Positions 1 to 8,647 of a stretch of 39,527 bases of DNA are shown in pieces. Position numbers and translations under genes: made by a program. The stretch covers positions 1-39,527 of the forward strand of contig NZ_JACJPI010000009.1 of NCBI RefSeq assembly GCF_014695975.1. Direction: 5' to 3'. The stretch comes from Leptolyngbya sp. FACHB-321. GTDB taxonomy: Bacteria; Cyanobacteriota; Cyanobacteriia; Leptolyngbyales; Leptolyngbyaceae. Every line of letters begins with the position of its first letter. Within the stretch, counting starts at the first letter, position 1. The notes under the pieces were generated by a model. The model was not told the origin of the DNA and ran no database searches. It saw only the letters and a program-made list of their open reading frames with translations.

Positions 1-105
1 CGAACTATAGAAGCACTTGACCAAGCATTAACCAGGATTATTAATGAGTGTAGTTCCAATGACAATGCTCTTGCCTGGTTTGCTCCTTGTGGTCTATTCA
101 TCTGA
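1..105 (+). mobile_element. IS630-type transposase, 3' end (partial)
   Basis: An open frame runs from base 1 to a TGA at 103-105 and gives a 34-residue tail that starts RTIEALDQALTRI and ends ALAWFAPCGLFI. This tail (IEALDQAL, then AWFxxCGxxI at the very C-terminus) is what I know from cyanobacterial IS630-family DDE transposases. The rest of the gene lies outside the window. The element abuts the end of the two-partner-secretion transporter gene, whose minus-strand reading frame runs into element DNA and stops at 94-96, so the insertion removed that gene's 3' end. The element's terminus is probably near base 120. The exact boundary, terminal repeats and TA target duplication cannot be defined from one end. 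Confidence 0.75.
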
Positions 106-1751
106 GAACCGCTGTGATTGTAATAATCCATTGAGCTTGGGCAAGCGCAACAGTGGAATTCTGACTTCTGCCGAGGCAAACAAACCATTATCAGCCAGAA
201 GTAAATCCTGCCGATAGCCACGCACAGTCTCCTGCCCGCCTTCGCTGATCTGTTCTAAGGCTAAGAGTGATCGATCAGCGAGCTGCACATCGGTTCGTAG
301 CAGCAGCAGTGTATCAGGAGCCAAGAGCCGCACATATTGTGCCTGTCCTCGCCATGCGAAAAAGCGGCTATCGGGAGGGGCTGGATTGATGGTGGCATTG
401 AGAGCATTCACTCCCACACTAAACTGAGAGCGCAACGCAAAGACGGTACGCCTGTTGCGCCATGTGTAGTCTTGAAACAAGCGCAGGGCAGTCAGGCGAG
501 TCTTGCCCTGCCCATCGGCTCCTGGAGAGAGAAACGGAATCTCACCGTCCAACAAAGTGGCTGCTGTTTCGCGATGGCTAGCAGTCAATCCCACCGCCAA
601 TTCTTGCGTAGGGGTTTGTAGCAGCGGTTGTCGCACCGACAATTCCACATAGTTAGAGTTGGACTGGATATCCAGCACGTCAAACGGTGCTTCGATGACG
701 CGGTTAAAGGCAAACCCACCGTTGAGCGTGAGTGTGCCATTGCGAGCATTAAAGGGCATGGTGTAGCTGGTATCGACCACGTTACTGCCAGCCGTATTGG
801 TTGGTATAAGCAAGGCTGAGAGCATCACCCAACCCCAAGAGGTTTGCTTCCGTGAATTGGAGTTGACGGCGAAAGGTGCCGACGCTGGGCGATCGTCCAT
901 TATCGAGGCTGAGCTGGAAACTGCGTGTGGGCGCTTCCGTCACACTGACCGTCAGCAAACTTTGCCCTGGTTACGTGCCAGCAGATAACTCGGCTGACAC
1001 GGTTTTGAGTAAGGGATTGAGCTGCAAAAGTTGGAGTGCTTGCAGTAGGCGATCACGATTGAGTGGTTTCTTGGCTGCGATCGCGAGACGACTCCGCACA
1101 TAGTTAGGCTTGAGCCTGCGCGTACCCAGAATTTTGATGTCTTCCAGCCCACCTTCCACCACTTGAATGATGACCACTCCACCCTGTAGCTTTTGCGGTG
1201 GGATATAAGCCCCCGTTGTGATGTAACCACGGCTGACGTAGAAATCCGTAATCGCAGTCCGTGCTGCCACCAGTGATGCGAAGGACACATCCCCTGTAAA
1301 CGGATGTGTGATAGCGGTTAACTCTGAGGCTGTAAAGACAGTGCTACCCACAATCTCATAGCGATCAACGTGAATTTTGTCCGAGGTTCCTTCCAGCCCT
1401 GAGCCTGGCGTTGTCGAGCAATTGCTCTGGTGGTGGCAAGGGTGGCGTGATGGGAACATTGGGACGGGCGGACGATGGCGTGGGGGGAATGACATCCTGC
1501 TCAGGCGGAAGTATTGGCGCTAGCGACCCGCTAGGCATGGGAAATTGGGCGATCTTGATTGTCTGAGCACCAAGCGGACTAGCAAAGAGACCACTTGCCA
1601 AAAGCGTTAAACTCAACCGGAAGCAGCGTCCCGACCAGTTTTGGCTGCTATGACATGAACGATTGAAGATGAGAGCGGTGGAAGAAGTAGCAAACTCAGG
1701 GCTGCCATTGGCGCTTCTTTTTCCTCTCCAATCGATTGCTTGTGCAGGCAT
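94..1751 (-). pseudogene. Two-partner-secretion transporter (ShlB/FhaC type), disrupted
   Basis: In intact form this is an outer-membrane beta-barrel with POTRA domains that exports haemagglutinin-type exoproteins. Three pieces are readable on the minus strand. The first (1751 to about 1420) has a hydrophobic signal segment (LSLTLLASGLFA) and a proline-rich linker. The second (about 1420 to 971) is the POTRA region, with EIVGSTVF, FYVSRGYIT and LQGGVVIIQVVEG. The third (900 to 94) is barrel sequence with SNVVDTSY, FDVLDIQSNSNYVEL and the conserved VRGYRQD. Lesions: a frameshift near 1410-1425 in the linker; an in-frame TAA after SAELSAGT at about 971-973, where CAA (Gln) is expected; a frameshift near 790-815 before SNVVDTSY; and loss of the last barrel strands, where the frame enters IS630 sequence and ends QRFSDE. 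The gene is clearly dead. It lies downstream of two exoproteins that would need such a transporter. Confidence 0.9.
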
Positions 1752-2107
1752 AGCAAAGGCTCTCTAAGGCAATGACAACATTAAGCGCTGCTAAACCATT
1801 ACAGGCTGGCTCGATCAAACTTAGTACTAATGGATAGCTTCCCTTTTACCAGCCGCTAAGTAGGTAGCCATGATTGATGGTTGAAAAGGGATTTGGGGCG
1901 TTGCTCCTCCACACCCAAACTATCTTCAGTTTAATGATGTCCAATTACTTAGTGTGATTAGGTGATGTAATTAGGTCAAGTGCAATATACCGTTTATTAA
2001 ACAACAGCTATCGCGCATAGCTGCATGAGAAGATACAAAACTCTTTGCCATTGGCTTTGTCTGATTCTCCTGCTACAAGACTCATCAAACAGTATGTCTA
2101 AACAGAC
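1752..2107. other. Intergenic region, 356 bases, no gene seen
   Basis: This AT-rich stretch lies between the response regulator and the dead transporter gene. I see no open frame with coding character and no recognisable RNA. It holds one short perfect hairpin (2015-2033, listed separately) and probably the former promoter of the transporter gene. The spacing suggests the transporter was transcribed apart from the kinase-regulator pair. Confidence 0.5.
2015..2033 (-). terminator. Possible hairpin terminator after the response regulator
   Basis: CAGCTAT and ATAGCTG form a perfect 7-bp stem around a 5-base loop, about 75 bases beyond the stop of the minus-strand regulator gene. Read on the minus strand it is followed by TTGTTTAATAAACGG, which has no clean U-tract. 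It is a weak terminator candidate and could be only a chance palindrome. Confidence 0.25.
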
Positions 2108-2737
2108 TTAGAGGTTGGCGATTCCTCGCTTGAGGGCAATAATCGTTGCTTGGGTCCGATCTTTAGCTCCCAATTTGCTTAAAATGCGGTTGACGTTTGA
2201 TTTAACGGTGTTTTCAGTAATGTGCAATGCAGCACCGATCTCTAAGTTACTCATTCCTTGAGCGATCAACTGAAGGATTTCTAATTCACGATCGGTCAAC
2301 TCTGGATGACTCATCCGCTGTGCCAACTTTGCACCAACGTTCGGTGGAATATACTGCTGACCGTTATGAACCGTACGAATGGCGGTTCGTAGCTCGTTCG
2401 GTTTACAGTCCTTCAGCAGATAGCCCTTTGCACCAGCCCGCAGACCACGATAAATATCTTCATCGCTATCATAAGTCGTCAAGACAATGATGCGAGCGGT
2501 ATTGAATTCAGCACAAATTGCTGTGATGGCTTCTACTCCGTCCATTTCAGGCATTCGTAAATCCATCAGAGTAATATCTGGTTGGAGTTGGCGGAAGAGG
2601 TTAATGGCTTCAATACCACTTTTAGCTTTACCAACCACTGTCATATCCGCCTGTTTATTGATGATGACAGCGAGTCCTTGCTGGACGATCGCATGGTCAT
2701 CCACAAGCAGAACGCGAATGGCTGTTGTTTGCTCCAC
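2108..2737 (-). CDS. NarL/LuxR-family response regulator
   Basis: This DNA-binding regulator is activated by phosphotransfer. The receiver domain covers about residues 7-125 with acidic pair D13/D14, phosphoacceptor D59 (in LMDLRMPEMDG), T87/T88 and K109 (LLKDC). A LuxR-type helix-turn-helix fills about residues 145-205 (LTDRELEILQLIAQG, ENTVKSNVNRIL). The start is GTG at 2737-2735, five bases after the TAA of the histidine kinase gene, so the two are surely co-transcribed and probably translationally coupled. The kinase upstream has the HisKA_3 type of phosphoacceptor helix that normally pairs with this regulator class, so it is the likely partner. The natural targets are unknown. The neighbouring exoprotein/CHAT operon is a plausible one by position only. 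Confidence 0.95.
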   Translation of the reverse strand: MEQTTAIRVLLVDDHAIVQQGLAVIINKQADMTVVGKAKSGIEAINLFRQLQPDITLMDLRMPEMDGVEAITAICAEFNTARIIVLTTYDSDEDIYRGLRAGAKGYLLKDCKPNELRTAIRTVHNGQQYIPPNVGAKLAQRMSHPELTDRELEILQLIAQGMSNLEIGAALHITENTVKSNVNRILSKLGAKDRTQATIIALKRGIANL

Positions 2738-2742
2738 ACTAC

Positions 2743-4962
2743 TTAGCCCCGACTCACAACAACAACAATTTCTGTACCTTGGCCCGGTTGACTTTGAATG
2801 ACTAACTCAGCACCCATTTTTTCTACCCGTTCACTCATGCCCAGTAACCCAAAGCCTTTAGTGGCAGATATTTGACCAACATCAAACCCCTGTCCATCAT
2901 CTTTGATCCGTAGGACGCATTGGGTTTCCTCACAAACTAATTCAAGATGGATCTGAGAGGCTTGGGCATACTTAACCGCATTGGTTAAGGCTTCTTGTCC
3001 AATCCGCAACAAGTGGTTCTCCACATCGGGTAGTAAAGCATAGGTAGCACCGATAGTTTCACACGTGATATTGGTGTTCGTAGACAACTTCATCTGAGCT
3101 GTTAAGTGTTTGAGGGCATTGAATAAGTTACCCTCTTCTAAAAGTTTGGGGCGCAGTGCTGCTACCGATCGACGCGCTTCCGAGAGGCCTGTGCGGGCTA
3201 ATTCATCGACAGTCTCTAGGTGAGCTTGTATGGTTACGGCTTCTTCAGGAATTTCCTCTGCTACGGCTCCAACGTGTAGCAAAATGCCAGTAAACGCCTG
3301 AGCTAGCGTATCATGAATTTCTCGCGCCATGCGGTTACGTTCATCCAAAATGGAGGCCTTTTCGGCTCGTTTGCGATCGCTAATATCCTGCCCAATGCCA
3401 ACAAACAGTTGATTCGCCAGTCGAATGTTTGTCCAAGAAGTGTTGACCAAGTGATTAGCTTTTGTTTTGAGTTTCAGGTCTAACCAGGTACCAGTTGCCG
3501 CTAACATATGCTCCAGAATCTGCTGCTGTTGTTGGGGGTCAGAGATCAGTTCAGCAATTAAATCAATATGGTGCAGATTTGTAGTTGACCAACCCAAGAT
3601 CTGCTCAAATTGGCGATTGACGAACTTGATCTGTCCTGTTGTCTCATACAGTGTGATCATGACTGGAATATGATCCACAATCGTTTGCAGGAGCTGTTTT
3701 TGTTGGCTCAGTTCTAGAGTCCGCTCTGTTACCTTCTGTTCTAAAGTGCGGGCATGCTCTTTGAGATTTTCCCAGAGCAAGTAACTACTACTCATAACGG
3801 TAGACCCCATAAGCGCCAGCAGGGGAGGAATGATGATAATCCACCAACCGACTAAAAACAATCCATAGGCACTGCCTAGAAGCATCGCTCCTAACACAAT
3901 GGCTCTAACTATGATTTGTCTCGGCGATCGTGATACCCATCCTATTACGGCTCCGATTACAGACCAGGCAATGGTCCATCCCCACTCAAGTGGATCTGAC
4001 CAGACCTTTAATAAGGGGCGACCATCCAACGCTGCACTCAGTAATTGACTTGCAAATAGAGCGTGAACCTCAATACCAACCGATGTTGATATTGCATTGG
4101 TTGTATAGGAGGTGAAAAAGCGATTTTCAAGGCTTTCGGCGGTTAATCCAATCAATACAATGCGATCACGCATCAAGTCTTGAGCTACACGCCCTTGCAA
4201 GACATCGGTCATTGAGACACTGCGGAATCCATTGGGCAATTTGGAGAAGTTTGATAGAATTTGATACCCGCCGTTGTCAATGTTCACGTAACCCCCATCA
4301 TTAGGTTCCAAAGTTGTGAACATGGCTCGTCCCAACCGGAACTGAGTCTGACTAGCATTCATCGGTTCCAACTGGATACCCTTTTGTTTGAGATACACAG
4401 CGGCTAAGTGTGCTCCCAACGTCATAATCGATTTTCCATTGCGATCGGTCAAGAACAGCAAACTGCGACGAATTCTGCCATCCGCATCTAAGAGGAGATC
4501 GCTGGCACTCACTTGACCATGCTGCTCTAGAACAGGAGGTGCCTGAACGACTTCACCCTGAGCAGTTTTAATGACTTTCTCAATCCCAATTAGATTCGGC
4601 GTGGACTTAAAAACATTGACTAGTGCCTGATGACCTGGTTCTGCTGGCAAATCTCGATAAAGATCCAGCCCAATGACTTTCGGTTGCTGGCGTTTGATCG
4701 ATGAAAGCAACTGAGCTAGCGTCGCATCTGACATAGGCCATCGTCCTAGTCGCTTAACGTCGTCCTCATTGATCGTGACCAGAACAATGCGAGCATCCGC
4801 AGATTCAGTGGGACGGAGGCGAAACATCTGATCCAGTGCCATTAACTCCATAAACTGGAGTGCCCCCACGAACCGTAAAAGCAGCACTCCTCCGGCAACA
4901 GTAGGAACCGCGATCAAAACTCCACGCCAATGCCAAAGATGCTGCTTTAAAGGTGCCCACAT
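2743..4962 (-). CDS. CHASE2-PAS sensor histidine kinase
   Basis: A 739-residue membrane sensor kinase. A transmembrane helix near residues 14-34 is followed by a CHASE2 extracytoplasmic sensing domain (about 38-320; IVLVTINEDD, VIGLDLYRD, GRIVLIG-like VLIGLTAES). Hydrophobic segments follow at about 330-400, then a PAS domain (about 425-530; VDHIPVMITLYE, ISDRKRAEK). Next come a HisKA_3 dimerisation helix with phosphoacceptor His550 (in MAREIHDTLAQ) and an HATPase_c domain (about 640-737; NAVKYA N-box, DDGQGFD, GFGLLGM). All key catalytic motifs are present. No strong ribosome site precedes the ATG at 4962, and the gap to the upstream DUF928 gene is 56 bases, so it may be read from the same transcript. 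The signal sensed is unknown. CHASE2 kinases are common in cyanobacteria. Confidence 0.95.
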   Translation of the reverse strand: MWAPLKQHLWHWRGVLIAVPTVAGGVLLLRFVGALQFMELMALDQMFRLRPTESADARIVLVTINEDDVKRLGRWPMSDATLAQLLSSIKRQQPKVIGLDLYRDLPAEPGHQALVNVFKSTPNLIGIEKVIKTAQGEVVQAPPVLEQHGQVSASDLLLDADGRIRRSLLFLTDRNGKSIMTLGAHLAAVYLKQKGIQLEPMNASQTQFRLGRAMFTTLEPNDGGYVNIDNGGYQILSNFSKLPNGFRSVSMTDVLQGRVAQDLMRDRIVLIGLTAESLENRFFTSYTTNAISTSVGIEVHALFASQLLSAALDGRPLLKVWSDPLEWGWTIAWSVIGAVIGWVSRSPRQIIVRAIVLGAMLLGSAYGLFLVGWWIIIIPPLLALMGSTVMSSSYLLWENLKEHARTLEQKVTERTLELSQQKQLLQTIVDHIPVMITLYETTGQIKFVNRQFEQILGWSTTNLHHIDLIAELISDPQQQQQILEHMLAATGTWLDLKLKTKANHLVNTSWTNIRLANQLFVGIGQDISDRKRAEKASILDERNRMAREIHDTLAQAFTGILLHVGAVAEEIPEEAVTIQAHLETVDELARTGLSEARRSVAALRPKLLEEGNLFNALKHLTAQMKLSTNTNITCETIGATYALLPDVENHLLRIGQEALTNAVKYAQASQIHLELVCEETQCVLRIKDDGQGFDVGQISATKGFGLLGMSERVEKMGAELVIQSQPGQGTEIVVVVSRG

Positions 4963-5018
4963 AGTTTAATTGCAATATTTAAGTGCGTTGCAAAGCAGTT
5001 CCCCTGTGGGGTAATCGC

Positions 5019-5804
5019 TCAAGGCGAACTTGGTTGGCTTAACGTTTTATCGAGCATGGCACTCACCCCACCAGATTGCAAGAATTCATTCCACGTAGTC
5101 TGGATGCTTGGGTTATTCGGTTGGGTCTGCTGTAGCTCAAACAGGGCTGTGAGCGTATCGTACCAAACGTCTGCTTTTTGGTAGAGCACAACCCGCTCCC
5201 TCAGCGGTGTCTGTTGAATTTGGCGTAAGCGAGTTAGATCAAATTCGATCCGTTGGACCATGCCTGTGACGAAGCGATCGTTGAGACGACGGTTGGGGTC
5301 ACAAACGACGGCAAAGGACCAGGTGTATTGTTCACCAACGTTTAGCGGCGGTGCTTGAGCGGGAAGGTTCAGGCGAATGATACCAGATGTGTTGGTTAGG
5401 TCCAGTGTGGTGCGATAGACTCCCCGTCCGTTGTCATCGCGAAGACTAAATTCGGCAGTTTTGGCGCTGGTTTTGGGGACATAGACGAGAAAAGACGGTC
5501 GCTCTGCCAGAGTGGTACCGGGTTTCGTTGTCGGACTGAGGGCAATTAATCCCGCATCGGTTTTGGGCATCGCTGCATCTTGAGGGCAGACAATTGAATC
5601 ACGCCGCCCTCCAGATGCCGTGCCACTAGGATTTTTACGGGGAGGAGGATTGCTTTGCGTTAGTTGTATCATTTGCTGTTGAGGTACGATTTCACCTGCT
5701 ACAGCAGGAGCGATTATCCCAAAGGGAGAAGTGCTTTGCATCGCCAATGCTGTCAGGACAACACTAATTGGTACACAACAAAATCGAAATTTGAGTGAAA
5801 TCAT
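5019..5804 (-). CDS. DUF928 family protein, exported
   Basis: This 261-residue protein has an N-terminal hydrophobic signal segment (about residues 8-36, ending near PAVAGE), so it is probably secreted or periplasmic. The body has the pattern I associate with DUF928: GGRRD near residue 66, LIALSPTT, PSFLVYVP, FSLRDDNGRGVYRT, YTWSFAVVCD, and a C-terminal helix-rich part with WYDTLTALFELQ. The function of DUF928 is unknown. In cyanobacteria these genes often sit next to CHAT/TPR proteins and haemagglutinin-type exoproteins, as here. It begins 33 bases after the CHAT gene stop, with AGAGG upstream of the ATG, and is very likely in one operon with it. Confidence 0.85.
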   Translation of the reverse strand: MISLKFRFCCVPISVVLTALAMQSTSPFGIIAPAVAGEIVPQQQMIQLTQSNPPPRKNPSGTASGGRRDSIVCPQDAAMPKTDAGLIALSPTTKPGTTLAERPSFLVYVPKTSAKTAEFSLRDDNGRGVYRTTLDLTNTSGIIRLNLPAQAPPLNVGEQYTWSFAVVCDPNRRLNDRFVTGMVQRIEFDLTRLRQIQQTPLRERVVLYQKADVWYDTLTALFELQQTQPNNPSIQTTWNEFLQSGGVSAMLDKTLSQPSSP

Positions 5805-5837
5805 AGCGTCTTAAAACCTCTTTCATGGATAAATAAG

Positions 5838-8525
5838 TTAAAGCCAATTTCCTAAAAGAACGAACGCTGCCCAGTAGTAGGGCGATGTATAGCCTGCCTG
5901 GTGCAATAAGGTGATCTGGGCGCGGCGAAGAGCTTCGGCTCTTGTGATGTCGGGTTTTCCTAACTCACGATAAAACTCAATCATCAGGGAGGCGGTGGAG
6001 AGGTCGCTGACTGACCACAGAGAGGCGACTGTACTGCGTGCGCCCGATCGCACTGCAACCCCTGCCATGCCTAACGCCGCTCGCTTATCTCCAGTTGCCG
6101 TTTGACAGGCGCTAAGGACGAGCAATTCGATCGGGCTGAGCTTTCGTTCTCTTGAGCGCAGCAGTTGATCTAATTGTTTGACATTAATGCGTCCATCCCA
6201 AGTGAGGATGAAGGTATCATCAGCATTGGAGCTAAACTGTCCATGTGTGGCTAGATGGATGAGTTGTGATGGTGTGGAATCAACCTCATTTTTCAGCGCT
6301 TGATTGGTAAAGGTTTGATCCAACAGTACCTGAGACGGAATTTCGGCTTTGATTTGGCTAATTTCAGTCACCACATTTGGCAAGGCTGAAAACTCTCCCT
6401 GAGCTTGACTCAGTCCTGCCAAGAGTCCTTTTAGTTGCAGACGATCGATCGCTTGAGGTTGCAGCAGTTGTAGACCGGGATTGAGCACCACGCTGTATTT
6501 TTCGATGAGATACCGTTGACCATCGTGCAGGGCTGCCATTGGCAAACCACGCAGCGAGCCATCAGGCACAAACACGAGGGTTTTGATATTACTGGCTGCT
6601 AATGCCTCTTCCTCAGGGCGCAACAGCAAAGCATAGATCTGTTGAGCGATCGGCAACCAATCTTCCACAAAGGCAGTCGCTCTTAGCCCCTGGAGCATCT
6701 GGGTAAGAATTTGCTCGACTTTCGCTTGCGGCAGCGAGGTTTTGTGATAACGCAAGGGTTGATTGGGCAAAGACAAAATGACAGCAAATTGATGCGGCAA
6801 AATGATGGGATAAACGACTGCCGCATGGGGATCAATCTGATCAATCTTGACCGGACGCGCTGTAATGCAGGCTTCTCTAAAAAAGTTGTCGAGTTCTGCC
6901 AACTGCAACGCTTCAATCGTCTCACGTGCCTGTTTTAGGTTTTCCTGACTGGGCACATTTGTCTCGGATTGCAACAACAGTTCGACAAACTGACGGTAGA
7001 CAGGTTCAACACTTTCTCGAAAGGAGAATTGCACGTCTTGATTAATCGCTGCCAGATCACTGCGAAGCGATTGTAGGGTTTTCACCGCTTCTGCATAAGC
7101 AGCCATTGCCTTTTGCATTCCAGTGGACGTGCAGGGCTGTTGACCTTCACATAAAACGCGTCCGAGCTGCCACTGCCACTGATAGGCAATGTCGGGGGCA
7201 CCAATGGACTGAGCTAAGTTGAGGGCTTGTTGAGTTAGGGTTTTGGCATTGTTCCATTGTTGGGTGGTTTCATAGAGCCCCCCTAACGTGCCAAGCGCAT
7301 AGGATTCACCTCGGTGGTCGCCGATCGAGCGAATATGTTGAATTGCCGTTGCGAGTTCTTGAGCGGAGGGTTTGAGCAGATTGGCAGATGCCGCTTCTGT
7401 GCGATGACGGCTGAGCTTCATTGCGCTTTGAGCCAAATCAATGCGAGCATACGCCGCCAGACGACTAGGCGGTAGTTGGGCAAGCTGGGATTGAATTTGG
7501 GCAAATAGACGCTGAGCCTCTGTTAGTCGGTTGGCTTCCACCAGTAAACTCAACTGAGACAGTTGAATTTGGGTTTTTGCCATAAGCGAGGGAGCGGTTG
7601 CAATCGCGTTCTGATAAAAATTTAGGGCAGTATCAGTCTCCCCCCGAGCGCGAGTGGTATTGCCCAAGCCGAACAAAATACTGCTGATATCTGATGCAGG
7701 CAGTTTATCTGGGAGTTTTTGAGCAATCGTCAAACCCTGCTCTAGAACTGTGCGGGATTGCACTAAATCGCCAACTAAGCGCAGCATTTTGCCGAGACTT
7801 CGCAACCCAGTCACTTTCAGACGCGAATCGGGCTGGTCTTGTAAAGACTGGCGCACTTGCGCCAGAAGATCGGTGGCTCGTCGGTACAGTCCCTCTGCTT
7901 GGAGCGCTCTTGCCTGATTAATCTGGCTGCCTAAAATCCCGTTGGGATTGTTTGTTTTGCGGTAAAACGATTCTGCCTGTTGCCAGGTTGCTAATGCATC
8001 TGATGCTTTACCTTGCGCGAGTTGCAGCTTTCCTTGTGTGGTGAACACTTGAGCGAGAACCCGTGAGGTGTCATTTGAGGCTGGGCTTTGAGCATTGAGT
8101 AATGAGATTGCCTGAGCGATCGCGTCATTCGCTGGATTCCACTGACCTAAATCGGCAAAGGCAGTCGCCAGAAAACTCAGCACCAGCGAGCGATTGAGCG
8201 CATCGCCATCTTTTGCGTAACGGGTAGCCGCTTGTTGCCACAGGTCGATCGCCTCTAAAAATTGCCCTGCTTGGTAACGGGTTTCTGCCTGCTGCACTTG
8301 AGCTGAAGCAGAGGATGGTACAGCTTGCCTGATCGTCTCGCCGTTAACCCCGTTGACATCGCTTTGTACTGCTACCGCGATCGCTGTATGTAAGCTCAGG
8401 GTCATAAGCAATCCCGCTAGAGCAAACGGCAGCAACCACCGCCTTCCTCGGTTGGAGAAGAGGCGCTGTAGGATACGAACTCCTTGATCGATTCGCTGGC
8501 TCCAGTACCTCTCATGCATTGACAT
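5838..8525 (-). CDS. TPR-CHAT domain protein, membrane-attached or exported
   Basis: An 895-residue protein. A basic N-terminus and one hydrophobic segment (about residues 29-52) suggest a signal peptide or membrane anchor. Next comes a long array of TPR-like helices (about 75-500) for protein binding. The C-terminal CHAT domain (about 590-895) is a caspase-like (separase clan) peptidase fold. Its dyad is intact: His761 in HLATHGQF and Cys807 in LSACQTATGD, followed by GVAVRSGARSTVASLWSV and the terminal YYWAAFVLLGNW typical of the family. GGAAGGAG lies 8 bases upstream of the ATG at 8525. CHAT domains are known as proteases in defence and gasdermin-like systems. The target here is unknown. 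The two exoproteins encoded just upstream and DUF928 downstream are the obvious candidate partners by position. Confidence 0.93.
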   Translation of the reverse strand: MSMHERYWSQRIDQGVRILQRLFSNRGRRWLLPFALAGLLMTLSLHTAIAVAVQSDVNGVNGETIRQAVPSSASAQVQQAETRYQAGQFLEAIDLWQQAATRYAKDGDALNRSLVLSFLATAFADLGQWNPANDAIAQAISLLNAQSPASNDTSRVLAQVFTTQGKLQLAQGKASDALATWQQAESFYRKTNNPNGILGSQINQARALQAEGLYRRATDLLAQVRQSLQDQPDSRLKVTGLRSLGKMLRLVGDLVQSRTVLEQGLTIAQKLPDKLPASDISSILFGLGNTTRARGETDTALNFYQNAIATAPSLMAKTQIQLSQLSLLVEANRLTEAQRLFAQIQSQLAQLPPSRLAAYARIDLAQSAMKLSRHRTEAASANLLKPSAQELATAIQHIRSIGDHRGESYALGTLGGLYETTQQWNNAKTLTQQALNLAQSIGAPDIAYQWQWQLGRVLCEGQQPCTSTGMQKAMAAYAEAVKTLQSLRSDLAAINQDVQFSFRESVEPVYRQFVELLLQSETNVPSQENLKQARETIEALQLAELDNFFREACITARPVKIDQIDPHAAVVYPIILPHQFAVILSLPNQPLRYHKTSLPQAKVEQILTQMLQGLRATAFVEDWLPIAQQIYALLLRPEEEALAASNIKTLVFVPDGSLRGLPMAALHDGQRYLIEKYSVVLNPGLQLLQPQAIDRLQLKGLLAGLSQAQGEFSALPNVVTEISQIKAEIPSQVLLDQTFTNQALKNEVDSTPSQLIHLATHGQFSSNADDTFILTWDGRINVKQLDQLLRSRERKLSPIELLVLSACQTATGDKRAALGMAGVAVRSGARSTVASLWSVSDLSTASLMIEFYRELGKPDITRAEALRRAQITLLHQAGYTSPYYWAAFVLLGNWL

Positions 8526-8647
8526 GTGCGGCTCCTTCCGATGCTAGCGTCAGCAGACGTCTGTTATTAGCTGGATTAATATCCTATGGTCGCAAGTATT
8601 ACGAACTTAGACTAGGGAAGATAGATAAGTTAACGTAACTTAAATTT

